Source: Mycolicibacterium hodleri (lineage in GTDB: Bacteria; Actinomycetota; Actinomycetes; Mycobacteriales; Mycobacteriaceae). Taken from it: a DNA stretch of 64,000 nt. Both the position numbers and the translations under genes were made by a program. Each line of letters begins with the position of its first letter. The stretch's first letter is position 1. This document shows, piece after piece, positions 52,512-62,984 of the stretch. The notes below the pieces were generated by a model. The model was not told the DNA's origin. It searched no databases and saw only the letters and a list, made by a program, of their open reading frames with translations. Location of the stretch: positions 436,733 to 500,732 of the forward strand of contig NZ_RCZG01000004.1 in NCBI RefSeq assembly GCF_006439015.1, in the 5' to 3' direction.

Positions 52512-52810
52512 GCGTGGCCGCGATCACTGACGAGCAGGTGGAAACCGTGCGTGGGTTGGTCGCGTCGATCCCGCCCGGCAAGGTCTCGACCTACGGCGAC
52601 ATCGCGGACACCGCAGGCCTTTCCAGTCCCCGAATCGTCGCGTGGATCATGCGAACCGATTCCTCGGATCTGCCGTGGCACCGGGTGATCAGGGCGTCGG
52701 GGCGGCCAGCGCCGCATCTGACGGCCAGGCAACTCGAATTACTGAGAGCCGAGGGCGTGCTCGCCAAGGATGGGCGGGTTGCCCTGAGCGACGTCCGACA
52801 CGCGTTCTAG
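52508..52810 (+). CDS. Alkyltransferase-like (ATL) DNA-repair protein (Rv3204 homolog)
   Basis: 100 residues: VRGLVASIPPGKVSTYGDIA and IMRTDSSDLPWHRVIRASGR. It is the O6-alkylguanine-DNA methyltransferase C-terminal fold with PWHRVI where active MGMT has PCHRV, so the acceptor Cys is replaced by Trp. Such ATL proteins bind O6-alkylguanine and hand it to nucleotide excision repair instead of repairing it directly. It is coupled to lipV. Its stop shares the palindrome CTAG with the stop of the convergent gene. Confidence 0.9.
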   Translation: MSVAAITDEQVETVRGLVASIPPGKVSTYGDIADTAGLSSPRIVAWIMRTDSSDLPWHRVIRASGRPAPHLTARQLELLRAEGVLAKDGRVALSDVRHAF

Positions 52811-53661
52811 AGAATCAGACGCACCAGGGCGGCGGCACGGGCCAGCCCGGGGAACGCTGCCGCGGTCGAACGCGGATGCAAGGCGTGGACGGCCAGTCGG
52901 AACATCAACGCCCGCAACAACATCTGCGGCCACTCCGGCAGCGGCGCCCAGCGTTCGACCAGACCATCGTCGGCCTCACCCCATGCCAGCGCGTCGACGA
53001 CGACGACGCCGGCTGCCCAGGAGGCAGGCCGCCAGTACGGCGTGATGTCGGTGATGCCGGGGGCGGCGGTGCCCGCGAAGAGCACCGTGCCGTAGAGGTC
53101 GCCATGGACCAGTTGGCTGGGGCTGCGGGTGGGGCGCCGTAGCGTAGCCAGCTGAGAAATCAGCTCGACGGACCGCTGGCCGTCGGCGCCGCCCGGCGCA
53201 ACCATGGCGCCCGCCGGCAACGAATGCAGCGGCCGCTCCTCCCACGCGGCGCGGTCGGCGGCGACGAAAACGTCGACGTCCGACCACGGGACACTCGGGG
53301 GCTGAGTCAGGAACCGCGGGCGTTCGAGCTTGGCGGTGGCTTCATGAAGGCGCACGGCGGCCGAGACGACCTCGTCGTGTCGCGGTTCGGGGGTGCCGGT
53401 GACGAACGTGTCGGCCCGCCACCCGGCCACGACGTAACGACCGTCAGTCGAACGCACCGGTCGCGCGAGTCGAACGCCGTCGACGAACAGAGTCTCCCGG
53501 ACCTTCGCCGACCAGGCCGCACGCGCATGCTCGGCGACCATCGACAACACGACCTCACCGCAGCGCCAGCCGCCCTCCCAGCTGGAGCCGAGGGGAACGG
53601 GCCGCACACCTGTCAGGCCGAACGCCGCCAGTACGTGATCAGGCGGCATGTCGGCACTCAC
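52807..53661 (-). CDS. TIGR02569-family protein (Rv3205c homolog)
   Basis: 284 residues. APH-like phosphotransferase features: AAFGLTGVRPVPLGSSWEGG, WRCGEVVLSMV, LVHGDLYGTVLFAGTAAPGI (HGDxxGxxL catalytic loop), TDITPYWRPASWAAGVVVVD. The family is actinobacterial and not biochemically defined. The start GTG at 53661 is followed by SADMPPDHV. It converges with the ATL gene with a 4-base overlap at the stops. Confidence 0.88.
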   Translation of the reverse strand: MSADMPPDHVLAAFGLTGVRPVPLGSSWEGGWRCGEVVLSMVAEHARAAWSAKVRETLFVDGVRLARPVRSTDGRYVVAGWRADTFVTGTPEPRHDEVVSAAVRLHEATAKLERPRFLTQPPSVPWSDVDVFVAADRAAWEERPLHSLPAGAMVAPGGADGQRSVELISQLATLRRPTRSPSQLVHGDLYGTVLFAGTAAPGITDITPYWRPASWAAGVVVVDALAWGEADDGLVERWAPLPEWPQMLLRALMFRLAVHALHPRSTAAAFPGLARAAALVRLIL

Positions 53662-53697
53662 GGGCTCAGCCTAAGGGCAGGCCCGGCTGAGGAGCGG

Positions 53698-54891
53698 TCA
53701 GTACATCACCATGTCGGGTTCGAGTTGTCTCGCCCACTCCACGATGCCGCCCTTCAGATGCAGCGCATCGGCGAATCCGGCCTTCTTCACGGCGGCCAGC
53801 GCCTCGGCGGAGCGGATGCCGGTCTTGCAGTACAGGATGGGTGTCCGGTCGTGCGGCAGCCTAGCCAGCCCGTCGCCGGCCTCGATGGCCGACTTGGGTA
53901 TCAGCTCAGCTCCGTCGATGTGGTTGATGTCCCATTCGACGCGCTCTCGGACGTCGATCAGTGCGACGTTACGTCCGGAGTCGAGCATGTCCCGCAGCTC
54001 GAGTGGGGTGACGGCGCAGTCGGCGACCGCCTTGGCCGCTTCGTCGGAGACCACACCGCAGAACGCTTCGTAGTCGATCAGCTCGGTGATCTTCGGCGCT
54101 TCAGGATCCTTGCGGATCTTGATGGTGCGGTACGTCATGTCGAGGGCGTCGTACATCATGAGCCTGCCGAGCAACGGGTCACCGATGCCCGTCAGCAGCT
54201 TGATGGCCTCGGTACACATCACCGACGCGATTGAGGCGCACAGAATGCCCAGCACACCACCCTCGGCGCAGGACGGGACCGTGCCGGGCGGTGGCGGTTC
54301 GGGATAGAGGTCGCGGTAGTTCAGGCCACGTCCCTGCCCGTCCGCGCTGTCCGGGGCGCCTTCCCAGAACACCGACACCTGGCCCTCGAAGCGGTAGATG
54401 GACCCCCACACGTAAGGCTTTCCCGCGAGGACGGCGGCGTCGTTGACCAGATAGCGGGTGGCGAAGTTGTCGGTGCCGTCCAGGATCAGGTCGTATTGCC
54501 GGAAGAGGTCGACGGCGTTGTCGGGTTCCAGGCGCACCTCGTGCAATCGCACCTCGACCAAGGAGTTGACTTCCTTGATCGAATCCCTCGCGCTCTGAGC
54601 CTTCGACCGACCGACGTCGGACTGGCCGTGGATGATCTGGCGTTGCAGGTTGGACTCGTCGACGACGTCGAAATCGACGATTCCGATGGTGCCGACACCC
54701 GCGGCCGCCAAGTACAAGAGCGTCGGAGATCCCAGTCCGCCCGCCCCGATGACGAGCACGCGGGCGTTCTTGAGCCGTTTCTGACCGTCGACGCCGAGGT
54801 CCGGGATGATCAGGTGACGGCTGTAGCGCGACACCTCTTCACGCGTGAGCTCGGCCGCGGGCTCGACCAGCGGGGGTAGCGATGGTGACAC
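53698..54891 (-). CDS. moeZ: MoeZ/MoeB adenylyltransferase-sulfurtransferase
   Basis: About 397 residues from a GTG at 54891 (VSPSLPPLVEPAAELTREEV), the start conserved in M. tuberculosis; the 18 upstream codons are not conserved. ThiF/MoeB E1 domain (VLVIGAGGLGSPTLLYLAAA, DLILDGTDNFATRYLVNDAA, CAEGGVLGILCASIAS) plus a C-terminal rhodanese domain with active Cys in ILYCKTGIRSAEALAAVK. It adenylates and sulfurates carrier proteins (MoaD/CysO-like) for molybdopterin and cysteine synthesis. Confidence 0.94.
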   Translation of the reverse strand: MSPSLPPLVEPAAELTREEVSRYSRHLIIPDLGVDGQKRLKNARVLVIGAGGLGSPTLLYLAAAGVGTIGIVDFDVVDESNLQRQIIHGQSDVGRSKAQSARDSIKEVNSLVEVRLHEVRLEPDNAVDLFRQYDLILDGTDNFATRYLVNDAAVLAGKPYVWGSIYRFEGQVSVFWEGAPDSADGQGRGLNYRDLYPEPPPPGTVPSCAEGGVLGILCASIASVMCTEAIKLLTGIGDPLLGRLMMYDALDMTYRTIKIRKDPEAPKITELIDYEAFCGVVSDEAAKAVADCAVTPLELRDMLDSGRNVALIDVRERVEWDINHIDGAELIPKSAIEAGDGLARLPHDRTPILYCKTGIRSAEALAAVKKAGFADALHLKGGIVEWARQLEPDMVMY

Positions 54892-55072
54892 CGGGTCGCT
54901 CCTCGAATTCGACGTGAGACCTCGTGACGATCGCACCAGGTCCACTCATTCAACGGCAAGCCCGGGGGTTGCCTTCCCCAGTCCACCCTTTGCCGCGCAG
55001 AGTGCATGACGTGACGACCTACCCCGGGCGTGTCGCGGCGGAACCCGCACGCTCCCGGTAGAGGGGGACGGG

Positions 55073-56104
55073 TTAGGCGATCGGGTACGGCCACGGGTTG
55101 AAGCGGCATGTCTTGCCGTCGGCCTGCACAGACTCGGGGTCGAACCTCGCATCGTCGTCGTTGTTGGTCGAAAAGGTCTGCTGCATCATCACCGGTGCCA
55201 GAGCGCCGTTTTCGGCACACGGCTCGTGCTTCTGATAGCCGATGGCGTGACCGACCTCGTGGTTGATCAGATACTGGCGGTAGGAGCCGATGTCGCCCTG
55301 GAACGGAACGGCGCCGCGCACCCAGCGGGCCTCGTTGACGAACACCCGGGACTGGTCGTTCAGGTAGGCCGGGTTGTAGCAGGACGCCTCGAGGGGGATG
55401 TCGTAACCACATCCCTCGCGCACCGTCATGGGCGATGACAACGAGACGCGGAAGTCCGGCGTCTGCGCCGGGTCGTCGATCCGGGTGAACGCGATCTGCG
55501 GGTTGTGCGTCCAACTCTTCGGGTTGGTCAACGTCTCGCTGACCATTCGCGCAAACGCCTCGTCGCCACCGAGCGCAGTGGTGTCGACGCCGTCCTCCAC
55601 CTCGACGGTGTACGTGAACGACTTCGTCGTTCCCTCGCCGACCTTGGGCGACGTGCCGGGCACGACGTGCCAGGTATTGGCGCCGGACTCGGTGAACGGA
55701 CCCCCGTCGGGGAGGATGCCCGTCGGCAGGTTCGCGTCGAACTGAGTCATGCCCTTGGGTGGGGCGCCGATGATCGCCTTGCTCGCCACCCCGATGGTGG
55801 GCGGACCCTGTACGGGCCCGTCGGCGTAGGCCGGCTCGGAGGCGGTCGTGCCGGTCAGCGTCTGATAGATCACCAGCACCGTGATCACGGCGAGGATCGG
55901 AAGGGCATAGGCGCGCCACCCGTACGTGGACACGAACCGCCCCAGCCAGGACTGCTTGCGCAACTGCTGATGCTCGTCCCGGTTGGATCGCAATCGGCCG
56001 CCATCGCCGGTCAGGGGGTCGCGCTGGGCGCGCAAGGGTTCCCGCCACTCGTTGCGCAGCACGGGCTGACGACCGCCCCCGCGACGCCCCGGGTCGTAGG
56101 TCAC
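55073..56104 (-). CDS. DUF3152 membrane-anchored zinc-protease-like protein (Rv3207c homolog)
   Basis: About 343 residues from GTG at 56104 (VTYDPGRRGGGRQPVLRNEW); ATG at 56152 is the longest frame. One membrane helix (AYALPILAVITVLVIYQTLT) precedes an extracytoplasmic domain with NHEVGHAIGYQKHEPC, a HExxHxxxxxH-like zinc motif, and paired Cys (EGCGYDIPLEASCYN). DUF3152 proteins are conserved in actinobacteria and predicted to be exported metallopeptidases. Confidence 0.88.
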   Translation of the reverse strand: MTYDPGRRGGGRQPVLRNEWREPLRAQRDPLTGDGGRLRSNRDEHQQLRKQSWLGRFVSTYGWRAYALPILAVITVLVIYQTLTGTTASEPAYADGPVQGPPTIGVASKAIIGAPPKGMTQFDANLPTGILPDGGPFTESGANTWHVVPGTSPKVGEGTTKSFTYTVEVEDGVDTTALGGDEAFARMVSETLTNPKSWTHNPQIAFTRIDDPAQTPDFRVSLSSPMTVREGCGYDIPLEASCYNPAYLNDQSRVFVNEARWVRGAVPFQGDIGSYRQYLINHEVGHAIGYQKHEPCAENGALAPVMMQQTFSTNNDDDARFDPESVQADGKTCRFNPWPYPIA

Positions 56105-56172
56105 CGAACCAGGATGGCACAGGACGGGCGATGACCGGCTGTGGCGCGCCACCGGCCCACGACCTCAGATGA

Positions 56173-56892
<720 letters not shown>

Positions 56893-56899
56893 GCCGCTT

Positions 56900-57160
56900 C
56901 TAGCTGAGCTTGTCGGCGACCGCCGCGGCGGTCGCCCCGATGCCGAAGCCAACTCGCCTGTGGTCGGCTGCACCGATCTCCACGTAGGCGATCCGCGTGT
57001 TCTGCACCAGGAAGCGTCGGCCCTTCTCGTCGGTGAGCGCGAGGACGCCCGAGTCGCTACCCAGTGCCGCAGTCACCAAGTCCTCCACCTCGCTGGGCGT
57101 CTGCACGCTCTGGAGCACCAGCTCGCGCGGACTGTCGGTGACGCCGATCTTGACCTCCAC
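56900..57160 (-). CDS. DUF3107 protein (Rv3208A/TB9.4 homolog)
   Basis: 86 residues (MEVKIGVTDSPRELVLQSVQ, VAYVEIGAADHRRVGFG-like end). DUF3107 is a small actinobacterial protein family; the M. tuberculosis member is known as TB9.4. It converges with the TetR gene with an 8-base gap. No function assigned. Confidence 0.92.
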   Translation of the reverse strand: MEVKIGVTDSPRELVLQSVQTPSEVEDLVTAALGSDSGVLALTDEKGRRFLVQNTRIAYVEIGAADHRRVGFGIGATAAAVADKLS

Positions 57161-57404
57161 GTGAACCCTTCCATTCGATGATCCTTCTCCTCAGCAGGCT
57201 AGTGGACGGCCCCGGTCGCATGCGCTTGCGGTGGCGCCACTTCGCCGACAGCGAAGCGGTCGCAGGGCGCGCCGCACGCGCGAGCGGTCAGGTGTCAACC
57301 GAGTCCGTACCGTGACCTCACCAACAGCGCGTCAACCTCGTGCGTCACTTCTGCCTCGCTAGCATCGCTGAATCGACCACTAAAACGACTCACGGGATTG
57401 CGGT

Positions 57405-58250
57405 ATGGACAGGTACTCAACGTATTCGAGGACGTCGACGACGGCGCGCAACGCGGGAACGGCAAGCAGCCGCGGACGGCGGAGCGGCGGATACACCGAC
57501 GTCGAGACAGACGTCGTCGATGGAGGTGCGACGTACCGACGCCGCGCCGAACCCCAGTACCCGCCCCACTCTGAAGACAACTCCGACGTCCGCGACTACG
57601 ACACATACGACGCCGACGGGCACGACTTCGATGCCGACGAATACGACGACATCTACGAATACGAAGACCCGATCGACCGTCGGTGGGTCTGGGTTGCCGG
57701 CGTCGCCGGCGCGATCCTGCTGATCGCCGTCATCTGCACCGTCGTCATCCTCGGCGGCGGCGACAGCGGAGCCGTGTCGAAGACGATCGCTGCACCCACT
57801 CCCACCACGGCGACGCAGGATGCCTCGACCACCGCTCCACGCGTCATGACGTCCGCGCCGCCCCCCGCACCGATCGCCCCGCTGTCACCGGAAACCGTCA
57901 CCACCGTCGCGCCTGTTCCCACCGCCAGTGCCGCCGTGCCTCCTCCCGCCGAGGTCGCGCCGCCCGTGGCTGCGCCGTCGCCGCGGACCATCAACTACCA
58001 GGTGACCGGCACTCGCCAGCTTCTGGACCTGGTCACCGTCGTCTACACGGATGCCCAGGGCGCCCTGCAAACCGAATTCAACGTCGCGCTGCCGTGGTCA
58101 CGAACCGTGACGCTTGATCCCGGCGTGCAACTGAAGTCGGTGATCGCGACCAGCCTGACCGGTCAGCTGAATTGCGCGGTGACCGACTCGGCCGGCGCCA
58201 CGCTCGTCGCCCAGAACGCCAACTCGATGATCGCCACCTGCACGCAATAG
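57405..58250 (+). CDS. Membrane protein with MmpS-like C-terminal domain (Rv3209 homolog)
   Basis: 281 residues. A long polar N-terminal tail rich in Arg, Tyr, Asp and Glu (ending DDIYEYEDPIDRRWVW) is followed by one membrane helix (VAGVAGAILLIAVICTVVIL), a Thr/Ala/Pro-rich linker of about 80 residues and a C-terminal domain (INYQVTGTRQLLDLVTVVYT, NVALPWSRTVTLDP) resembling MmpS transport accessory domains. No mmpL gene is nearby. The M. tuberculosis counterpart is shorter in the N-terminal part, by memory. Confidence 0.85.
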   Translation: MDRYSTYSRTSTTARNAGTASSRGRRSGGYTDVETDVVDGGATYRRRAEPQYPPHSEDNSDVRDYDTYDADGHDFDADEYDDIYEYEDPIDRRWVWVAGVAGAILLIAVICTVVILGGGDSGAVSKTIAAPTPTTATQDASTTAPRVMTSAPPPAPIAPLSPETVTTVAPVPTASAAVPPPAEVAPPVAAPSPRTINYQVTGTRQLLDLVTVVYTDAQGALQTEFNVALPWSRTVTLDPGVQLKSVIATSLTGQLNCAVTDSAGATLVAQNANSMIATCTQ

Positions 58251-58258
58251 CAGCGGAG

Positions 58259-58963
58259 CTAGCCAAGTCCGAGTTCGCGCACCCTCGCGTTGTGCGTGTT
58301 TTGCAGCCGGTCGAAGAACTCGGTCAGGCGGCCTAGGCCCTCGCCGCGTGAGACGACGAGATCAACCAACTCGTCGTGCTCCGCGAGCACGTACTGAGCT
58401 TGGGTGATGGCTTCGCCCAGCAGCCTCCGCGACCACAGCGCGAGGCGGTGGCGCTGCTTGTCGCTCGTCGTGACCGCGGCCTTGACCTCAGCCACGACGA
58501 ACTGGGAGTGACCTGTCTCCGCGAGCACGGCGCGCATGACGTCGGCCGCGTCATCAGGGAGCGCATCGGCGATCTCGAGGTAGAAGTCGGCGGCCAATGC
58601 GTCACCGATATAGGTCTTCACCAACGCCTCCAGCCAGGTGCTTGGCAAGGTCAGACGATGGTAGTTCTCCAGCGCTGACGCGTACTTCGTCATCGCGGAG
58701 ACGATGTCTACGCCACGCTTGGCGAGCGCGTCCCGCAGCAGCTCATAGTGGTTCATCTCGGCCGCGGCCATGCTGGCCATGTTGATCCGACCGGCCAGAT
58801 TCGGCGCCATTCGCGCCTCGTCGGTGAGTCGGTAGAAGGCCGCCACCTCGCCGTACGCGAGCACCGCGAAGAGCTGCACGACGCCTGCGTGCTCGACCGA
58901 CGCGGCCGTCGCGGTGGGGTTCACCGTCTGCTCGGACGGGGCCGCAGGCTGCGTCGGGGTCAT
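58259..58963 (-). CDS. Ferritin-like-fold protein (Rv3210c homolog)
   Basis: About 234 residues from MTPTQPAAPSEQTVNPTATA (ATG at 58996 is in frame). The helical core has GEVAAFYRLTDEARMAPNLA, MAAAEMNHYELLRDALAKRG and AETGHSQFVVAEVKAAV, with Glu and His placed as in ferritin-like di-iron or MiaE-type hydroxylases. The family is annotated as ferritin-like hydroxylase. It converges with the MmpS-like gene. Confidence 0.87.
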   Translation of the reverse strand: MTPTQPAAPSEQTVNPTATAASVEHAGVVQLFAVLAYGEVAAFYRLTDEARMAPNLAGRINMASMAAAEMNHYELLRDALAKRGVDIVSAMTKYASALENYHRLTLPSTWLEALVKTYIGDALAADFYLEIADALPDDAADVMRAVLAETGHSQFVVAEVKAAVTTSDKQRHRLALWSRRLLGEAITQAQYVLAEHDELVDLVVSRGEGLGRLTEFFDRLQNTHNARVRELGLG

Positions 58964-59208
58964 GGGGGCAACTCTAGACGGACTCGAGCGTCCCACCGGC
59001 GCGGCGACCGCTCGTCAAAGGTCGCCAGCTATGATGGGGATGGTTGTGGTACTTCTTTTACCCGCCACCACCAAGAAATGTGCGTACACAGTGTGTCGAC
59101 CGGTCGGCCCGCTTCCCAGAAGCCGAGGCCCCCGACGCTCGTGAGTCGAACCCGTGTGCGCGTGTGGACGCCGCGAGATTGACACACGAAAGGTTACGTC
59201 GGCAACGC

Positions 59209-60822
59209 ATGACTGAAATCACTTCGAACAACCCCGATTCCTTGACCCCGGACATCGACGTCATCGTCGAAGCACCCGAGGCGGCCCCACTGACCACGAC
59301 GTTCGCCGAACTTGGCGTCCGCGAGGAAATCGTGCGCGCGCTCGCCGAAGGCGGGATCGAACACACCTTCGCAATCCAGGAACTGACCCTGCCGCTCGCC
59401 CTGACCGGCGACGACCTGATCGGGCAGGCCCGCACCGGGATGGGCAAGACCTTCGCCTTCGGCGTACCTCTCCTGCACCGCCTCGTCACCGACGAGTCGC
59501 GACCGCTCACCGGCATTCCCCGCGCACTCATCGTCGTGCCGACCCGCGAGCTATGCCTTCAGGTCTATGACGACCTGGCGTCGGCCGCGAAATATCTCAA
59601 GGTCGGCGATCGGAAGCTGTCGGTGACCTCCATCTACGGCGGACGTCCGTACGAGCCGCAGATCGAGGCGCTGCAGAAGGGTGTCGACGTCGTCGTCGGC
59701 ACCCCGGGTCGCTTGCTCGACCTCGCCCAGCAGGGCCACCTTCAGCTCGGCGGGTTGTCCGTGCTCGTGCTCGACGAGGCCGACGAGATGCTCGACTTGG
59801 GCTTTCTGCCAGACATCGAGCGGATCCTCAAGCAGATCCCCACCGACCGGCAGGCGATGCTCTTCTCGGCGACGATGCCCGATCCGATCATCACGCTGGC
59901 CCGCACGTTCATGAATCAGCCGACCCACATCCGCGCCGAGGCTCCCCACTCCGCGGCCACCCACGACAGCACCGAGCAGTTCGCCTACCGCGCACATGCC
60001 CTGGACAAGGTCGAGATGGTCGCCCGCATCCTGCAGGCCGACGCCCGTGGCGCCACCATGATCTTCACCCGCACCAAGCGCACCGCGCAGAAGGTCGCCG
60101 ACGAGCTCGCCGAGCGCGGCTTCAAGGTCGGTGCCGTCCATGGCGACCTCGGCCAGGGTGCCCGCGAGAAGGCGCTCAAGGCGTTCCGCACCGGTGAGGT
60201 TGACGTGCTGGTGGCCACCGACGTCGCCGCCCGCGGCATCGACATCGACGACATCACGCACGTCATCAACTACCAGATCCCCGAGGACGAGCAGGCCTAC
60301 GTCCACCGCATCGGCCGCACCGGCCGCGCAGGCAAGACCGGTATCGCCGTCACCCTCGTCGACTGGGACGAGCTGCCCCGATGGACGATGATCGACAAGG
60401 CGCTCGGACTCGACAATCCCGATCCCGTCGAGACCTACTCGAATTCACCGCACTTGCACACCGAACTCAACATCCCCACCGACGCCACCGGGTCCATCGG
60501 CAAGGCCACGCGCTCCACCGAGTCCAAGGACCGGCCGAGGCGCGAGCCGCGCGGCGGCAATCAACGCGATGGCGATCAACGCGATGGCGAGAGGCCGGCC
60601 CGCAGTCGGGACCGCACCCGGCAGCGGACTCGCGGCGGCGGCTCGCCGGGTACCGGACACGTGGAGGGCACCGGGCGCGTAGAGAACCCCGATGCCGGCG
60701 CGGTCCACCAGGCACCCGCCGACGGCGAGGGCGCACCTAGCGGCGACGGCACGGGCCCGGCCAAGCGTCGCCGTCGGCGCCGTCGCCCCAGCACGAACTC
60801 CGCTGCCCCGTCGGCCGGCTGA
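59209..60822 (+). CDS. rhlE: DEAD-box RNA helicase RhlE
   Basis: 537 residues from MTEITSNNPDSLTPDIDVIV. The frame upstream to 59044 is open but lacks a ribosome binding site and homology. Motifs: Q motif HTFAIQELTLPLAL, Walker A GQARTGMGKTFAFG, PTRELCLQVYDDL, VLDEADEMLDLGF, LFSATMPDP, VLVATDVAARGIDIDDITHV, HRIGRTGRAGK. An Arg/Gly-rich basic tail follows. A TATGAT -10 box at about 59031 gives a leader of roughly 170 nt, common for cold-regulated helicases. Confidence 0.95.
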   Translation: MTEITSNNPDSLTPDIDVIVEAPEAAPLTTTFAELGVREEIVRALAEGGIEHTFAIQELTLPLALTGDDLIGQARTGMGKTFAFGVPLLHRLVTDESRPLTGIPRALIVVPTRELCLQVYDDLASAAKYLKVGDRKLSVTSIYGGRPYEPQIEALQKGVDVVVGTPGRLLDLAQQGHLQLGGLSVLVLDEADEMLDLGFLPDIERILKQIPTDRQAMLFSATMPDPIITLARTFMNQPTHIRAEAPHSAATHDSTEQFAYRAHALDKVEMVARILQADARGATMIFTRTKRTAQKVADELAERGFKVGAVHGDLGQGAREKALKAFRTGEVDVLVATDVAARGIDIDDITHVINYQIPEDEQAYVHRIGRTGRAGKTGIAVTLVDWDELPRWTMIDKALGLDNPDPVETYSNSPHLHTELNIPTDATGSIGKATRSTESKDRPRREPRGGNQRDGDQRDGERPARSRDRTRQRTRGGGSPGTGHVEGTGRVENPDAGAVHQAPADGEGAPSGDGTGPAKRRRRRRRPSTNSAAPSAG

Positions 60823-60841
60823 AGAGGCAATAGCGCGCCCG

Positions 60842-62092
60842 ATGGTCACACCGGAATCAACTCCCCGGTCGCTACGCTTCCTCCCGCCGGAACGTCGCAC
60901 CAAGGGTGACCTCGTGGCGGCCGCGGCAATCGTCGTCGTCATCGCCGTCGCCGCCGGACTGATCTGGTGGAGCAGTGACGCGAGGGCGACCATCAGCAGG
61001 CCCGCCACCGAGCCCGTCCCGGCGCTGAAGGCGGCACCCGACGTGCCGACGTCCCTGCGCGAGTCGTGGAGCGCGAGCAGTCCCAAGACCAGCCGACCAG
61101 TCATCGCAGGCGGAGCCGTCGTCACCGGCGACGGACGCGAGGTCGACGGCCGGGATCCGGCCACCGGGAACGTCCTGTGGAGCTATGCACGCGGCGTGGA
61201 TCTGTGCGGCGTCACCTACGTGTACAACGACGCCGTCGCGGTGTATCCCGACGACCGTGGCTGCGGCCAGGTGACGACCATCGACGGGCAGACCGGCCGT
61301 CGCCACTACTCCCGCACCGCCTACGCCGACCCCGACGTCACTCTGTCCTCGGACGGTTCCACGGTCCTCTCCGTCGGAGACACCCGGCTGGAACTGTGGC
61401 GCTCCGACATGGTCCGCATGATCAGCTACGGCGCTTTGGACGCCAGGATCAAGCCCGAGGTCCCGGCACAGCCGCTCTGCGGGATGGTGTCCGCGGCAGC
61501 GAATTCGGCAGCGGTGTCGGTCCTCCAGAAGTGCCCGGGGCAAGCGGACATGCGTCTCGCCCTCCTGGTGCCCTCGGACGAGGAGGACGAGCCGACCACC
61601 AAGATCGTCCCGTTGCCGGGCGTCTCCGCCGATGCCCACGCGCGGGTGATCACCGTCTCCGACACCACGACCGCGGTCTACCTTCCGACGCCGAAACCCG
61701 TCGTCAACGTAATAGACGACACGGGCACCACCATCTCCAGCACCGCTCTTCCGGGACCGGTGTCGCCGCAGGCCACGGCATCGCGCGCGGGTGACCTGGT
61801 GACGTGGTGGACCGGCGACGCCGTGCTGGTCTTCGAGGCCAATGGCCTGCGATACAAGTACACCGTCACCCCGGTGGACGGCCAGGCACCCGTCGGTCCG
61901 GCGACCGTGATGGCGGGCAAGCTGCTGGTACCCGTCACGTCCGGGTACGACGTGTTCAACCCCGAGACCGGGGCGGGCGAAGCCCACATCGACGTCAAAC
62001 GCGCGCCGTCGCAGGCAGCGGTGGTACCAGCCGTCGCTGGTTCGACCTTACTGGAGCAACGCGGCGACACCCTGGTGGCGCTGGGTTCGTAG
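60842..62092 (+). CDS. Membrane-anchored beta-propeller-like protein (Rv3212 homolog)
   Basis: 416 residues from MVTPESTPRSLRFLPPERRT. One N-terminal membrane helix (AAAIVVVIAVAAGLIWWSSD) and an extracytoplasmic region with PQQ/WD-like blades (TGNVLWSYARG, TTIDGQTGRRHYSRTAY). It follows rhlE by 19 bases and is probably co-transcribed. Codons about 6-17 lie in a copy of the CCCCGGTCGCTACGC repeat also seen at 34227 and 51557. Confidence 0.88.
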   Translation: MVTPESTPRSLRFLPPERRTKGDLVAAAAIVVVIAVAAGLIWWSSDARATISRPATEPVPALKAAPDVPTSLRESWSASSPKTSRPVIAGGAVVTGDGREVDGRDPATGNVLWSYARGVDLCGVTYVYNDAVAVYPDDRGCGQVTTIDGQTGRRHYSRTAYADPDVTLSSDGSTVLSVGDTRLELWRSDMVRMISYGALDARIKPEVPAQPLCGMVSAAANSAAVSVLQKCPGQADMRLALLVPSDEEDEPTTKIVPLPGVSADAHARVITVSDTTTAVYLPTPKPVVNVIDDTGTTISSTALPGPVSPQATASRAGDLVTWWTGDAVLVFEANGLRYKYTVTPVDGQAPVGPATVMAGKLLVPVTSGYDVFNPETGAGEAHIDVKRAPSQAAVVPAVAGSTLLEQRGDTLVALGS

Positions 62093-62180
62093 CACCTTGC
62101 ACCACGCCCGTCGGCGATGACTCGCTCCGGTTCGGAAGCTACCCGGTCCGCTGGTCGCGATACCTGCGCCGTCCGGTCGA

Positions 62181-62984
62181 CTACAGGTCGGGGGCGTAGG
62201 TCGGCAGGGCCTTGCCAGACTTCCAATACTTCATCAGCGCACCGGCAAGCTCGCGATAGGCGATGGCGCCCTTGTTCTTTCGCCCCGCTAACACGGAAGA
62301 ACCCGACGCGCTGGCCTCGGCGAAGCGCACCGTCCGCGGGATCGGAGGCGCCAGCACCACCAGCCCGTAGCGATCGGCGACGTCGAGGAGCACGTCGCGG
62401 CTGTGCGTCGTTCGTGAGTCGTACAGAGTGGGGAGCGCGCCGAGCATGTGCAGATCCGCATTGGTGATCTGCTGAACGTCGTCAACCGTCCGAAGGAACT
62501 GACCGACGCCGCGGTGCGCAAGTGTTTCGCACTGCAGGGGCACGATCACGTCATTCGCCGCAGTCAGCCCGTTGAGGGTGAGAACGCCAAGTGACGGTGG
62601 GCAGTCGACGATGATGACGTCGAAGGGATCGGTACTGGTCGCTAACTTGGCAAGAGCCCGCTTCAACGCGTACTCGCGGCCCGCCCGCATCAACAGCATC
62701 GCCTCGGCGCCTGCCAGATCGATGTTGGCGGGCAGCAGCGTCATGCCCTCGATCGTCTCCACCAGAGCCGTATCGGGCTCGACGTCACCGAGTAGGACCT
62801 CGTGGATGGACACTGCAAGTTTGTCGGGGTCCTGTCCCAGGGAGAACGTGAGACAACCCTGCGGGTCCAAGTCGACGAGCAGTACCCGCTGACCCTTCTC
62901 TGCCATAGCCGCACCCAGCGACGCCACCGTCGTCGTCTTGGCGACTCCACCCTTTTGATTGGCGATCGCCAATACTCGCGTCAT
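62181..62984 (-). CDS. ParA-family ATPase (Rv3213c homolog)
   Basis: 267 residues from MTRVLAIANQKGGVAKTTTV, preceded by GACGGGGAGAC. Deviant Walker A KGGVAKTT at 11-18, VLLVDLDPQGCLTFSLGQDP, and IIVDCPPSLGVLTLNGLTAA. A soj/ParA-type MinD-like ATPase without an adjacent ParB. In M. tuberculosis Rv3213c occupies the same position. It may place a chromosome or membrane complex. Confidence 0.9.
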   Translation of the reverse strand: MTRVLAIANQKGGVAKTTTVASLGAAMAEKGQRVLLVDLDPQGCLTFSLGQDPDKLAVSIHEVLLGDVEPDTALVETIEGMTLLPANIDLAGAEAMLLMRAGREYALKRALAKLATSTDPFDVIIVDCPPSLGVLTLNGLTAANDVIVPLQCETLAHRGVGQFLRTVDDVQQITNADLHMLGALPTLYDSRTTHSRDVLLDVADRYGLVVLAPPIPRTVRFAEASASGSSVLAGRKNKGAIAYRELAGALMKYWKSGKALPTYAPDL

